NCBI GenBank assembly: GCA_046590705.1
Contig: JBKJUK010000114.1
Coordinates: 1-15,539 of the forward strand
DNA: 15,539 bases
Direction: 5' to 3'
Source of the DNA: JBKJUK01 sp046590705
GTDB lineage: Bacteria > Acidobacteriota > Thermoanaerobaculia > Gp7-AA8
In this document: positions 7,770 to 15,400 of the stretch, piece after piece
Layout: each line of letters starts with the position of its first letter
How positions within the stretch are numbered: position 1 is the stretch's first letter
The notes under the pieces: model-generated
The model's input: only the letters and a program-made list of their open reading frames with translations
Database searches by the model: none
Told to the model about the DNA's origin: nothing
Made by a program: the position numbers and the translations under genes

Positions 7770-8959
7770 CAGGCCGCAGCCTTCACCATTTGTGACTCAC
7801 CCAGCAGAGAAAGCGCTTTATTCAGAATCAGATCGTCTTTCGGCAGTTTGCTCTTCGCGCCCTCTTCGTCCCTGATTCCGAGTGGAGTCAGATCGACGAT
7901 GACATCAGGTCGGACACCTTTCTCTTTGATCATCCTGGCGTCGGGAGTCGTGTAGTAACCAGTGGTGATCTGAAGGCCGCCCCCGCTGGGGAGCATGACG
8001 AACTTCTGCACTCCGGCTTTGCCGTATGTGGTGACACCGACGAGTTTTGCTCGCTGATTGCCGTGCAGCGCCGAAGCGAAGATCTCGGCCGCGCCGCCGG
8101 TTGAACCGTCCGTGAGCACCAGGACTTCTCCTGCGAAGCTCGTCGCCGGATCGGCCTCCCATTTCCTGGCCGTTACCCTCTTGCCCTGCAGAGAAGTGAT
8201 TGCACCTTTCGTCAGAAAGAGGTCTGCTGATTTGATGGCCTCTTCGAAGTTTCCGCCTGAACTCTTGCGTACATCGACGATCAGCTTTCTAGCTCCGCTG
8301 GAACTCGCCGCGCTGAGAAGCTCCCCAAGCTTCGCGGAAGTGCTGGATTCGAAGTAAGGAATCTTGACGTACGCCACGGCGCCGAACTGTTTCGCTGTTG
8401 GCTGCACTGGGGCAGTCAGAGCTGGCTGCACGATGATTTCCTGACGCTTGGTCATACCGCTGCGGATGATGGAGAGCTTGACCGGCGCAGTCCCCTCCCC
8501 GCGAAGGGCATAGCGGATTTCCCAGGCTGCCATCTTTTGTGTGGGGGCACCATTGATTGACTCGATCAAGTCGCCGGCCTCGAGCCCTGCTTTCTCTGCT
8601 GGAGAGTTCTGGACCGGAGCGATGACCAGCGCGTAGCCGAAACGTCGGGTGACCACGGCGCCGATTCCGTTCCGCTCGTCGTCCCCTACTTTGCGAAACA
8701 TGGCCACTTTCTGTGGCGGCACATAAAAGCTGAATTCGTCAATCGCCTCGGTGACTCCGGAGAACGCGCCATCGACCAGCTGATTGCCGGGAACCTCATC
8801 GACGTAGCTGCTCCGCACCAGAGAGAAAACCTCGGTGAAGGTGCTCAGGTAACGAAACACGTTTTCCTTCTGCACCGACTGGGCGAACGTGCCAGCCGCG
8901 AGCAGCAGAATCATCGTTCCAGCCGATGTGAAAAGAAAAGCCAACCGCTTCTTCGTCAT
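7769..8959 (-). CDS. S41 (carboxyl-terminal processing peptidase) family protein with altered nucleophile
   Basis: 396 residues from the ATG at 8959. The frame is open to an ATG at 8983, but 8959 has GGGACGGG just upstream and forms an ATGA overlap with the EnvC-like stop codon. A signal peptide or anchor (MTKKRLAFLFTSAGTMILLL) is followed by an N-terminal helical region, a PDZ domain at about 97-167 (NGIGAVV, SPAEKAGLEAGDLIESINGAP), and the S41 core (VAYVKIPYFESSTSAKLGELL, LIVDVRKSSGGNFEEAI). The catalytic lysine is present as Lys314 in TYGKAGVQ. The nucleophile, which lies 25 residues before the lysine and three before Glu in SASASE-type motifs, is Gly289 here (DGSTGGAAE). The protein may therefore be a non-catalytic relative, or it may use the nearby Ser or Thr. 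Family members trim periplasmic proteins, including peptidoglycan hydrolases. Its position between EnvC-like and deacetylase genes matches a neighbourhood also known in alphaproteobacteria. Confidence 0.88.
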   Translation of the reverse strand: MTKKRLAFLFTSAGTMILLLAAGTFAQSVQKENVFRYLSTFTEVFSLVRSSYVDEVPGNQLVDGAFSGVTEAIDEFSFYVPPQKVAMFRKVGDDERNGIGAVVTRRFGYALVIAPVQNSPAEKAGLEAGDLIESINGAPTQKMAAWEIRYALRGEGTAPVKLSIIRSGMTKRQEIIVQPALTAPVQPTAKQFGAVAYVKIPYFESSTSAKLGELLSAASSSGARKLIVDVRKSSGGNFEEAIKSADLFLTKGAITSLQGKRVTARKWEADPATSFAGEVLVLTDGSTGGAAEIFASALHGNQRAKLVGVTTYGKAGVQKFVMLPSGGGLQITTGYYTTPDARMIKEKGVRPDVIVDLTPLGIRDEEGAKSKLPKDDLILNKALSLLGESQMVKAAA

Positions 8960-10107
8960 TTTCCCGTCCCTGTCTTCAACCATTGTGTCGGATCGACGGG
9001 CTGATTGTCTTCCCGAATTTCAAAGTACAGATAGCCGGAGCCATCGTCGCCTTCCGCCACCGCTGCAATGACCTGCCCTGCTTCGATCTTCGTTCCCACC
9101 GGAAGCTGCGTGTTGCGTAGATTCCCGTAAAGAGAAAAGATTCGATTCCCGTGGTCGAGAATCAGAAGATTCCCGTATCCCTTGAACCACTGGGCGAACA
9201 AAACTGTTCCCTGATGAATCGAGCGCACCTCGACGCCGGGCGTTGCAGCGATTCGAACGCCGTTGTTCACCGTGAACGTGGCGAACTGCGGATCGCGTTG
9301 TCGTCCGAAACGCCTGACGATTTTACCGCTGACCGGCCAGGCCAGAAGCTTCTTCAATGCGGAGATCCCTTCCTTCGGTGAAACCTTTGGATCGTTCCGT
9401 TGATAGAGCTGCTGGAAAAGGCGCTCGAGTCTCTTCTCCCTCTCCTGAAGCTCTGCGAGTTTTGCAGTTCCGGCGACGGATTCAGACTGGAGACGGACGA
9501 GTAGCTGCGCTTTCTCGACCCTGCTTTTTTCCAGTTCGCGCCGTCGTTCCAACACCAGGTATGCAGCCCGGCTGGCGCGGCCGCGCTGTTCCTCGAGTTC
9601 GGTGCGACGTACCGCCAGGTCCCTGAGTGAAACTTCGAACTGATCGATCGCCCTCGAATCTCGCTGGATCACGTAACGGAGCAGAGTAATCGCCTCGAGT
9701 GGGTTGCGATCGCTGCGAATGGAAACGAGGAGTCTGAAGTAACTCAGGTTTCCGAGTTTGTAGAGGATGGATAGCCGCTGCTTCAGGTACTCACGCTGAG
9801 AAGTTGCCCTCGTCGTCAGACCGCGAATTTGTCCCTCGAGCTGCGTGGTCCGATTCTCCAGAAGGGTGCGCACGTCCGACGCCATCTGAAGTTCACTGCT
9901 GCGGATGGCCAGGGCTAAATCGGCCTTCTGCAACTCGCTTTCTGCGGAGCGGGCCTTGTTCTGCACTTCGAACAGTCGCGACTTCAGCCGGCGGATTTCT
10001 TCACGCACCCTTTCGAGATCAGCAGGCTTTGCGGCTCCGGCATCGACCGTAAAACCGAGAGATACCATCACCGTCAGTAACAGAGCCAGAGCAGGTCGAA
10101 CGCGCAC
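8956..10107 (-). CDS. EnvC-like murein hydrolase activator (degenerate LytM/M23 domain)
   Basis: 383 residues from a GTG at 10107, three bases after the rnc stop. It has a signal peptide (residues 1-25, ending DAGA), then a long charged coiled coil at about 28-245, then a LytM/M23 fold at about 255-378 (WPVSGKIVRRFGRQ, ILDHGNRIFSLYGNL, VGTKIEAGQVIA). The zinc ligands of active M23 endopeptidases are missing. The HxGxD-type segment reads NNGVR, and the closing HxH reads YLYFEIR. That is the state of E. coli EnvC, which does not cut murein itself but is recruited by FtsEX and switches on the AmiA/AmiB amidases at the septum. The same role is inferred here. Its stop overlaps the start of the S41 gene by four bases. 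No ftsEX or amidase gene is in the window. Confidence 0.9.
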   Translation of the reverse strand: MRVRPALALLLTVMVSLGFTVDAGAAKPADLERVREEIRRLKSRLFEVQNKARSAESELQKADLALAIRSSELQMASDVRTLLENRTTQLEGQIRGLTTRATSQREYLKQRLSILYKLGNLSYFRLLVSIRSDRNPLEAITLLRYVIQRDSRAIDQFEVSLRDLAVRRTELEEQRGRASRAAYLVLERRRELEKSRVEKAQLLVRLQSESVAGTAKLAELQEREKRLERLFQQLYQRNDPKVSPKEGISALKKLLAWPVSGKIVRRFGRQRDPQFATFTVNNGVRIAATPGVEVRSIHQGTVLFAQWFKGYGNLLILDHGNRIFSLYGNLRNTQLPVGTKIEAGQVIAAVAEGDDGSGYLYFEIREDNQPVDPTQWLKTGTGK

Positions 10108-10110
10108 CGC

Positions 10111-10848
10111 CTAACTCTCAGCAGCAGGGTGCGTCTGAGCATGAAGCGATTCGTGCAGTCGAAGCGCTTCCATGGCCGCCTGCTGCTGGGCCTCTTTCTT
10201 CGATGATCCCTCTCCCCTGGCCACAACGCTGTTCGTCAGTTTGACCTCCACGACAAAGCGCTTCTGATGGTCAGGTCCGATTTCACCGACTACTTGATAC
10301 GAAGGGAGGGGAAGCCCGTCTGCCTGCGCGGCTTCCTGGAGGGCTGTCTTGTAATCGTGAAGAAGCAGATCGCTGCCACTGAGTTCCAGCAGATCGGCAG
10401 AGAACCATTCCAGGATCAGGCGCCGGATGTTCTCGATCCCGCTGTCGAGATAGATCGCAGCGATGATGGCTTCGAACAGGTTTGCAAGCAGCGAGTCCTT
10501 CTGATTGCCGCCGGACTTGGCCTCGCCTACACCCAGCATCAGTGCCGTACCCATCTCGAAAGCCTTGGCCTTCCTTGCCAGAATCGGAGAGCTGACAAGG
10601 TATGCCTTCATCTTCGACAGAGCGCCTTCCTGCAGTTCAGGAAACTGTCTGAAGAGTGCGTCGCCGATCACGAACCCGAGCACCGAGTCTCCGAGAAACT
10701 CGAAGGTCTCGTTGTCCTGCGTTCCCCGGCCCCTCGACTCATGGTAGTGAGACCTGTGAGTGAGAGAACGAAGAAGAAGATCCCGATTCTCGAACCGGTA
10801 CCCGATTCGTCCTTCAAGTGTGTCCAGTTCGGAGGCTTCGATGGTCAC
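10111..10848 (-). CDS. rnc: Ribonuclease III
   Basis: 245 residues from a GTG at 10848. The frame stays open to 10911, but that extension would be translated from the tRNA-Phe gene, so it is rejected. The protein starts VTIEASELDTLEGRIGYRF, the usual RNase III N terminus. The RNase III signature appears as NETFEFLGDSVL, with Glu and Asp metal ligands, and the second acidic site is in the DSLLANLFEAIIAAIYLDSG helix. A C-terminal double-stranded RNA-binding domain covers roughly the last 75 residues (DYKTALQEAAQADG, GSSKKEAQQQAAMEAL). The enzyme cleaves double-stranded RNA, including the 16S/23S precursor stems. It is the first protein gene of the rnc/envC-like/ctp-like/deacetylase operon and begins 30 bases after the tRNA-Phe 3' end. 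No Shine-Dalgarno is visible. A TATACT at 10858-10863 on the minus strand could give a nearly leaderless message, or the tRNA may be processed out of a common transcript. Confidence 0.95.
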   Translation of the reverse strand: MTIEASELDTLEGRIGYRFENRDLLLRSLTHRSHYHESRGRGTQDNETFEFLGDSVLGFVIGDALFRQFPELQEGALSKMKAYLVSSPILARKAKAFEMGTALMLGVGEAKSGGNQKDSLLANLFEAIIAAIYLDSGIENIRRLILEWFSADLLELSGSDLLLHDYKTALQEAAQADGLPLPSYQVVGEIGPDHQKRFVVEVKLTNSVVARGEGSSKKEAQQQAAMEALRLHESLHAQTHPAAES

Positions 10849-10878
10849 GCGCTGTCGAGTATACCGAGAGATAAAGGA

Positions 10879-10954
<76 letters not shown>

Positions 10955-10980
10955 TTGATGGGCAGGCTGAAGCGGGGCGA

Positions 10981-11009
10981 ACGATAACGAACGGTCCGCG
11001 CAAAGTCAA
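10981..11009 (-). promoter_or_regulatory. Sigma70-type promoter for tRNA-Phe (and possibly the rnc operon)
   Basis: On the minus strand TTGACT (11004-11009) is separated by exactly 17 bases from TATCGT (10981-10986). Transcription would start near 10974, about 20 bases before the mature tRNA 5' end. The spacing and five of six -35 matches make this one of the best promoters in the window. Confidence 0.6.
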
Positions 11010-11062
11010 CGACGGCAGGGCCCTCCTTTCCTTCCTGCGCACGGGCGCGCACAGGACACAGC

Positions 11063-11091
11063 TTGCTGTTTGAGGGAAACAGACTTACATT
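11063..11091 (+). promoter_or_regulatory. Candidate promoter for the c-di-AMP riboswitch leader
   Basis: TTGCTG (11063-11068) and TACATT (11086-11091) are separated by 17 bases on the plus strand. The predicted start near 11098 lies just ahead of the riboswitch. The hexamers are only partial matches, but the spacing and position are right. It is divergent from the tRNA-Phe promoter. Confidence 0.4.
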
Positions 11092-11120
11092 CTCAGCGTC
11101 GTCGGAAGGTGTGTTCGGCT

Positions 11121-11280
11121 CCGGCCACGGCTTGCCAGCCTAATCCTCGGGCCCGAGGAGCGGGGGAACCGAAGTTGCGACGGCTTGCCACCGTCCGGGG
11201 TGAATTCAGCAGTACGCTGGAGGGGCTTCCAGTCCTAATCCGTCAGCTAACCTCGCAGGCAGCCCGGAAGGGCAAGTGGT
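11121..11280 (+). promoter_or_regulatory. c-di-AMP riboswitch (ydaO-yuaA type), apparently orphaned
   Basis: The plus strand carries the hallmark blocks of this aptamer in the right order: GCCTAATCC (11138-11146), a hairpin TCCTCGG/CCGAGGA (11144-11159), GAGCGGGGGAACC (11158-11170), a hairpin GACGG/CCGTC (11179-11195), GGGGTGAATT (11197-11206), and CGTCAGCTAACCTCGCAGGC (11241-11260). The core closing helix is probably GCC (11138-11140) with GGC (11258-11260). CTTGCC (11131-11136) can pair further out with GGCAAG (11271-11276). A small hairpin GCCC-GGAA-GGGC occupies 11262-11273. The family binds cyclic di-AMP and usually turns off genes for cell-wall hydrolases or ion and osmolyte transport. 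Outer boundaries are approximate. A terminator follows directly, but no gene is found after it. Confidence 0.85.
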
Positions 11281-11284
11281 TGAG

Positions 11285-11314
11285 CGCCGCGAAGAAATTC
11301 GCGGCGTTTTTTTT
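11285..11314 (+). terminator. Intrinsic terminator of the c-di-AMP riboswitch expression platform
   Basis: A perfect 9-bp stem, CGCCGCGAA (11285-11293) pairing with TTCGCGGCG (11298-11306) around a GAAA tetraloop, is followed at once by eight T residues (11307-11314). It begins about five bases after the riboswitch, as expected for a transcription-attenuating platform. Confidence 0.92.
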
Positions 11315-11378
11315 GTTTGCAGTGGGTGTTCTGGGTGCTGCGTTCATCAACGTGGGCTTCGAAGGCAGTGGGTCCAGT

Positions 11379-11398
11379 CACAGGCAGGATTGCCTGTG
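11379..11398. repeat. Palindromic hairpin, REP-like
   Basis: CACAGGCA (11379-11386) and TGCCTGTG (11391-11398) form a perfect 8-bp inverted repeat around GGAT. There is no T tract, so it is not a typical terminator. Short palindromes built on a cAGGC...GCCTg core recur between genes in several environmental phyla, which suggests an interspersed element, but copy number cannot be judged from one window. Confidence 0.55.
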
Positions 11399-11458
11399 CT
11401 CCACACAACCCGCGTCGTGAGGAAAGTATTGTCGCAGTTGACTCTTTTCATACTTCGA

Positions 11459-11484
11459 CGTTCTGCGTTCTGCGTTCTGCGTTC
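11459..11484. repeat. Heptamer tandem repeat (CGTTCTG), 3.7 copies
   Basis: Three perfect copies of CGTTCTG run from 11459 to 11479, followed by a partial copy CGTTC. The unit is not a multiple of three and no gene covers it. It lies 35 bases from the stop codon of the prenyltransferase gene. Confidence 0.8.
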
Positions 11485-11519
11485 ATCAGAACGAGTCCTC
11501 CCTCGAGGTCCTGAATTTC

Positions 11520-12365
11520 TCAGCGAATCCGATCCCGCAGCGACATTGCCAGTAAGCGCAGCGGCGCGGCGCGCTCGCCGAGCGGAGCCAGAGCGGACAG
11601 CGCTGTAGCGATCAATTCCTCGTTGAGCTGACGTGCTCCGTCGACGCCCGCGAGTTTGACGAATGTCAATCGCTGATCATCTTTGCCAATATCTTTTCCG
11701 AGGGTCTCGACGCTACCCGTGACATCGAGGATGTCGTCGGTGATCTGGAAAGCCAGCCCCAGGTTCTTGGCGTAGGCCTCGAGGGATTCGAGTTGCCTGG
11801 GAGACGCGTCGCCTAACATTCCCCCGCAGATTGCCGCGGCCACGAACAGAGCTCCGGTCTTTCGCGAATGAATGTACTCGAGTGTCTTGAAGTCGAGGTT
11901 CTGCTGTTCGCTGTGCAGATCCACGACTTCTCCGGCAATCGATCCGTCCCATCCGACAGCACCCACCACCAGCCGGATGATTTTCGAAAGGGAAGTACGC
12001 TTCGGTTTCGCTTTCTCGAACGCATCTGCCAGGAGTGCGTAGGCGTGGTTCAGGAGCGAGACAGCAGAGAGAATGGCCAGATCATCCCCGAACGTTCGAT
12101 GGATGGTCGGCTCGCCTCGACGCAACTCCGCGTCGTCCATGGCAGGAAGATCGTCGAGGATGAGCGAAGAAGCGTGAATCATCTCGAAGGCCACCGCAGC
12201 GTCGAGAATCACCTCCGGCTTCGCTCCGCATAGTTCAGCGCTCGCGAGCGTAAGGATTCCGCGCACCCGCTTGCCTGGGGATGTGTGGGCGGCCCTCACC
12301 GGCCCTCGGAGAAGCGGCGGCATGGATGCTGACTCAGCGAGTTGCAGAAGCCGCTGGTCGATCAT
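11520..12365 (-). CDS. Short-chain trans-prenyltransferase (farnesyl/geranylgeranyl diphosphate synthase type)
   Basis: 281 residues from the ATG at 12365, close to the roughly 300 of IspA. It condenses isopentenyl diphosphate with allylic diphosphates to make C15 or C20 precursors for quinones, undecaprenyl carriers or carotenoids. Visible motifs are GKRVRG (31-36), the first Asp-rich motif LILDDLPAMDD (Asp71, Asp72, Asp77), LRRGEPTIHR, GEVVDLHSEQ, HSRKTGALF (166-174) and the second Asp-rich motif FQITDDILD (Asp210, Asp211, Asp214). The canonical GK(A/T)TY near 230 reads QRLTF, so the usual Lys is Arg. The residue five before the first motif is Ser66, where farnesyl-specific IspA has an aromatic residue. 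This hints at a C20 or longer product, but that is inference. No xseB or dxs neighbour is present. Its 3' end faces the orphan riboswitch, and its 5' end is divergent from the chemoreceptor gene. Confidence 0.92.
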   Translation of the reverse strand: MIDQRLLQLAESASMPPLLRGPVRAAHTSPGKRVRGILTLASAELCGAKPEVILDAAVAFEMIHASSLILDDLPAMDDAELRRGEPTIHRTFGDDLAILSAVSLLNHAYALLADAFEKAKPKRTSLSKIIRLVVGAVGWDGSIAGEVVDLHSEQQNLDFKTLEYIHSRKTGALFVAAAICGGMLGDASPRQLESLEAYAKNLGLAFQITDDILDVTGSVETLGKDIGKDDQRLTFVKLAGVDGARQLNEELIATALSALAPLGERAAPLRLLAMSLRDRIR

Positions 12366-12466
12366 CAGCTTTCGATCGCTGAAGTAGCTGACGGATGACA
12401 GTTGGATCTCCTCTTTGCGGCGGCTCTGCAGAGAGGCCGTATGGTAGCATCAGCCGCATAAGACGA
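12366..12466. other. Divergent intergenic region between prenyltransferase and chemoreceptor genes
   Basis: This stretch must hold start signals for both divergent genes. I see no convincing hexamer pair on either strand and only weak Shine-Dalgarno sites. A palindromic CTCTGCAGAG lies at about 12424-12433, which could be a regulator site or chance. Confidence 0.35.
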
Positions 12467-15400
12467 ATGGAAGAACAGCGACCTGTAAGTCTCGATGCTT
12501 CAAGCCGTGCCCAGCCGGTTCTCGAAAGGGTACTGCTAACCCGCAATCACTTCATCTGGATCATCCCCGTTGCGGCCCTGCTGATCTTCCTGCTTTTATA
12601 CAAAGTCTTCACCGACACCGATAACAGGATCTTCCTGGGCGCGTCTGCTGCGGCTGCTGTGGCCTTCATGGTCAACGCTCTGCTCTTCGAGTTCGTGCGA
12701 CGAGTCCGGAGTAGGGAACGTGATTCCTCGGCACAACTCCTCAGCCGCATGACTGCCGGCGATCTAGCCTTCGGACGCGGTGAGATCGAGCAAGCGACGA
12801 GGTCAGCAGAAATGTCTGCGGCCATGCGTGCGCTCGTACTCGGACTCGAAAGAACCATCACGAGATTCGCTCAGCTCTCCTCCGATGTACGCAGGGTGAG
12901 TGAACAGATCAGTTCCAGTTCCAGAACCCTTGCTCGAAATGCGTCCAATCAACTCCTCTCGACTGAGACCACCGCCGGCTCCGTCAAGCAGATCGATCAG
13001 TCGATCAACTTCGTGCAGAAGTCGATGGAGAACCTCTCGTACAGCGCCGAAGAGACCTCCACCTCGATTCTCGAAATGTCAGCGAGCATCGACGAAGTCT
13101 CGCGCATCGCCGAGACTCTCTCCGACTTCGTCGAGTCCACCGCTTCGGATATCGAAGAGATGATCGCGTCGATCAATGAGGTCGCCACAAACACCGAGAC
13201 CTTCTCTTCGTTCACGATTCAGACTGCCAGCTCGATCGTCCAGATGAACGCCACCACGCGCGAGATCGGAAGGTCGGCACGCCAGTCGTCCGACTTCGCC
13301 CGCTACGTGACCGAAGCAGCCAATCAGGGGCAGGGCGCAGTGCATGGCACAGTCGACGGAATGCGCAAAATTCAGGAAGCAGTCGAGGAGGCCAAGCAGG
13401 CGCTTCGGACTCTCGGCGAGCGGTCCATGGAAATCGGCGAAATCGTCCGAGTCATCGACGAGATCGCCGGCCAGACCAACCTGCTCGCCCTGAACGCTGC
13501 GATCATCGCGGCGCAGGCGGGTGACAAAGGAAAGGGTTTTGCGGTTGTCGCTGACGAGATCCGCGATCTCTCAGAGCGCACGTCCGTTTCGACCGAAGAA
13601 ATCCGCACACTCATCACCAACGTGCAGCGCAGCGTCGAGCGTGCCGTCGAACAGATGAACATCAGTTCCGATCGGGTGCATGAAGGCGTGGACCTCACGG
13701 CCCGGGCCGAACAGACCCTGGCTAAAATCCTCGATCTCACTGCGCAATCGACGCAATCCATCGACGAAATTGCGCGCGCCACTGAGGAGCAGATTCGCGG
13801 AAGCGAAGCGGCGACGCAGGCCATCGAAGAGATCACGAAGATGGTGCAGCAGACCGCCAATGCCACTCTCCAGCAGTCGCAGACTTCGCGCAAGATCGGT
13901 GAGCAGACTTCTTCTGTTCGCGACTACACGAAGCATCTGAAGCGTGCCATGCACGAGCAGGAAAGCGGCAGCAAGTCGATCAGTCGGGCCATGGACACGA
14001 TCATGGCCGCGGTCACACGCGTGCTCGAGTCGTCTTCAGTTCTGACGAAGGAGAGCGCGCAGATCGTACAGGCCATGGGCGTCGTGGAGGACGGGACCCG
14101 GGAGAACAACTTCACGGTCTCAGACCTCAATCAGATGGCCACCAGCCTCGGTCAGGGTGCCTCGCTGCTGACATCAGAGACGTCGAAATTCAGATTACCC
14201 GAACCCACGCGTGGAGGTTCGCTGGTGACCGCGTCGATCCTGCCGTCGCAGTTGACGCTGGATCCCCTCTATTGTCAGTTCATCGCCCTGATTTTCATTC
14301 AGTACAACATCTTTGAAACACTCGTGCGATTCGGTGAGGGAGCAGAGCTCATTCCCGGACTTGCTGATAAGTGGGAAGTCCTCGAGCACGGCCTGGTCTA
14401 CCGTTTTCATCTGAAACGGAATGTGAAGTTCCACAACGGTCGCAACATGACCGCGCAGGATGTCGAAGACAGCGTGCTTCGCCTGATGTCTCCCACCAAC
14501 GACTCACCAGGAAAATGGCTGGTCCGAGACATCGTCGGAGCACAGGAGGTACTTTCAGGGAAGAGCAGCAAGGCCGAAGGACTGAAGGTGGTCGATGAAC
14601 ATACGATCGAGTTCCGGCTGACCGAGCCTCTGGCCTTCTTCCTGCTCCTGCTCACGCTTCCGGAACTGAGCATCATTGCGGTCGAAGCTGCGAGGGATCC
14701 CGAACACTTCCGGTTGCACCCGGTCGGCACAGGTCCGTTCGTGGTACGTGAAGCAGTTGATGACAAACATGTCATCCTCGAGCGTAACAAGAACTACTAC
14801 ATCCCCGGGATTCCCAGACTGGATGAGTTGCGCTTCAGACTCGATTTCAAATCGTTCAAGGAGTTCGCTGAAGAGCTGGTGCGAGGAAACGTGGATATTG
14901 CGCACCGCGTTCCGCTAAGCATTGCCGCGGAGTTGCAGGCCGATCCCGCGTTCGCTCCTTATTTGCTGGACACCGTCAATCAACACACTTCGTACCTTGG
15001 CTATGACACGCAATATCCTCCGTTTGATCGAGTGGAAGTGAGACAGGCCTTCAACTACGCCATCGACCGCCGCAGAATCAACGAGAAGATATTCTCCGGG
15101 CTTGGTGTGCCAGCACAGTCATTGCTTCCTCCCGGATTGCTGGGGTACGACGCCGGTCTGAAAGGTTACGAGCATGACCCTGAGCGGGCCCGCGCGTTAT
15201 TGTCGAAAGCGGGCTATCCATCAGGGTTCACCGTGAATTACTGGACATGGGACACGGATGAATTCTACCTTTCGGGTCAGATCGAACTGATCGTCGAAGA
15301 TCTCGAGAAAGTTGGAATCAGAGTGAATGTCTCACAACACTCGGTGCAGGAAACCAGGACGAACTGGTCCACGAAAAACCATGGATCAATCTTCGCCAGC

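Larger units (their letters stand above)
11315..11519. other. Non-coding remnant downstream of the riboswitch terminator
   Basis: About 205 bases lie between the terminator and the end of the convergent prenyltransferase gene. The short open frames here have no credible start, ribosome-binding site or family resemblance. The stretch holds a palindromic hairpin and a heptamer tandem repeat (separate entries). It may be what remains after loss of the gene the riboswitch once controlled. Confidence 0.5.

Noticed and set aside
11480..11493. Small hairpin CGTTC-ATCA-GAACG as a terminator for the prenyltransferase gene
   Set aside because: It has only five base pairs and no T tract on the minus strand.
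11070..11608. Plus-strand open frames running through the riboswitch, terminator and prenyltransferase end
   Set aside because: They cross a structured RNA and an intrinsic terminator, lack ribosome-binding sites, show low-complexity Arg/Ser-rich products, and overlap a well-supported gene on the other strand.
12400..12420. Sigma54-like promoter upstream of the chemoreceptor (GG...TGC)
   Set aside because: The GG and GC are one base too far apart, and the flanking consensus is poor.
12547..13954. Minus-strand open frames opposite the chemoreceptor
   Set aside because: They are antisense shadows of a strongly supported coding region with repeated Ser/Glu/Ala codons, and they lack start signals and family motifs.
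14626..14690. Third membrane helix in the binding domain of the fusion protein
   Set aside because: The hydrophobic run (LAFFLLLLTLPELSIIA) falls where family 5 binding proteins have a buried core strand and helix, between normal family motifs, so a membrane span is unlikely.
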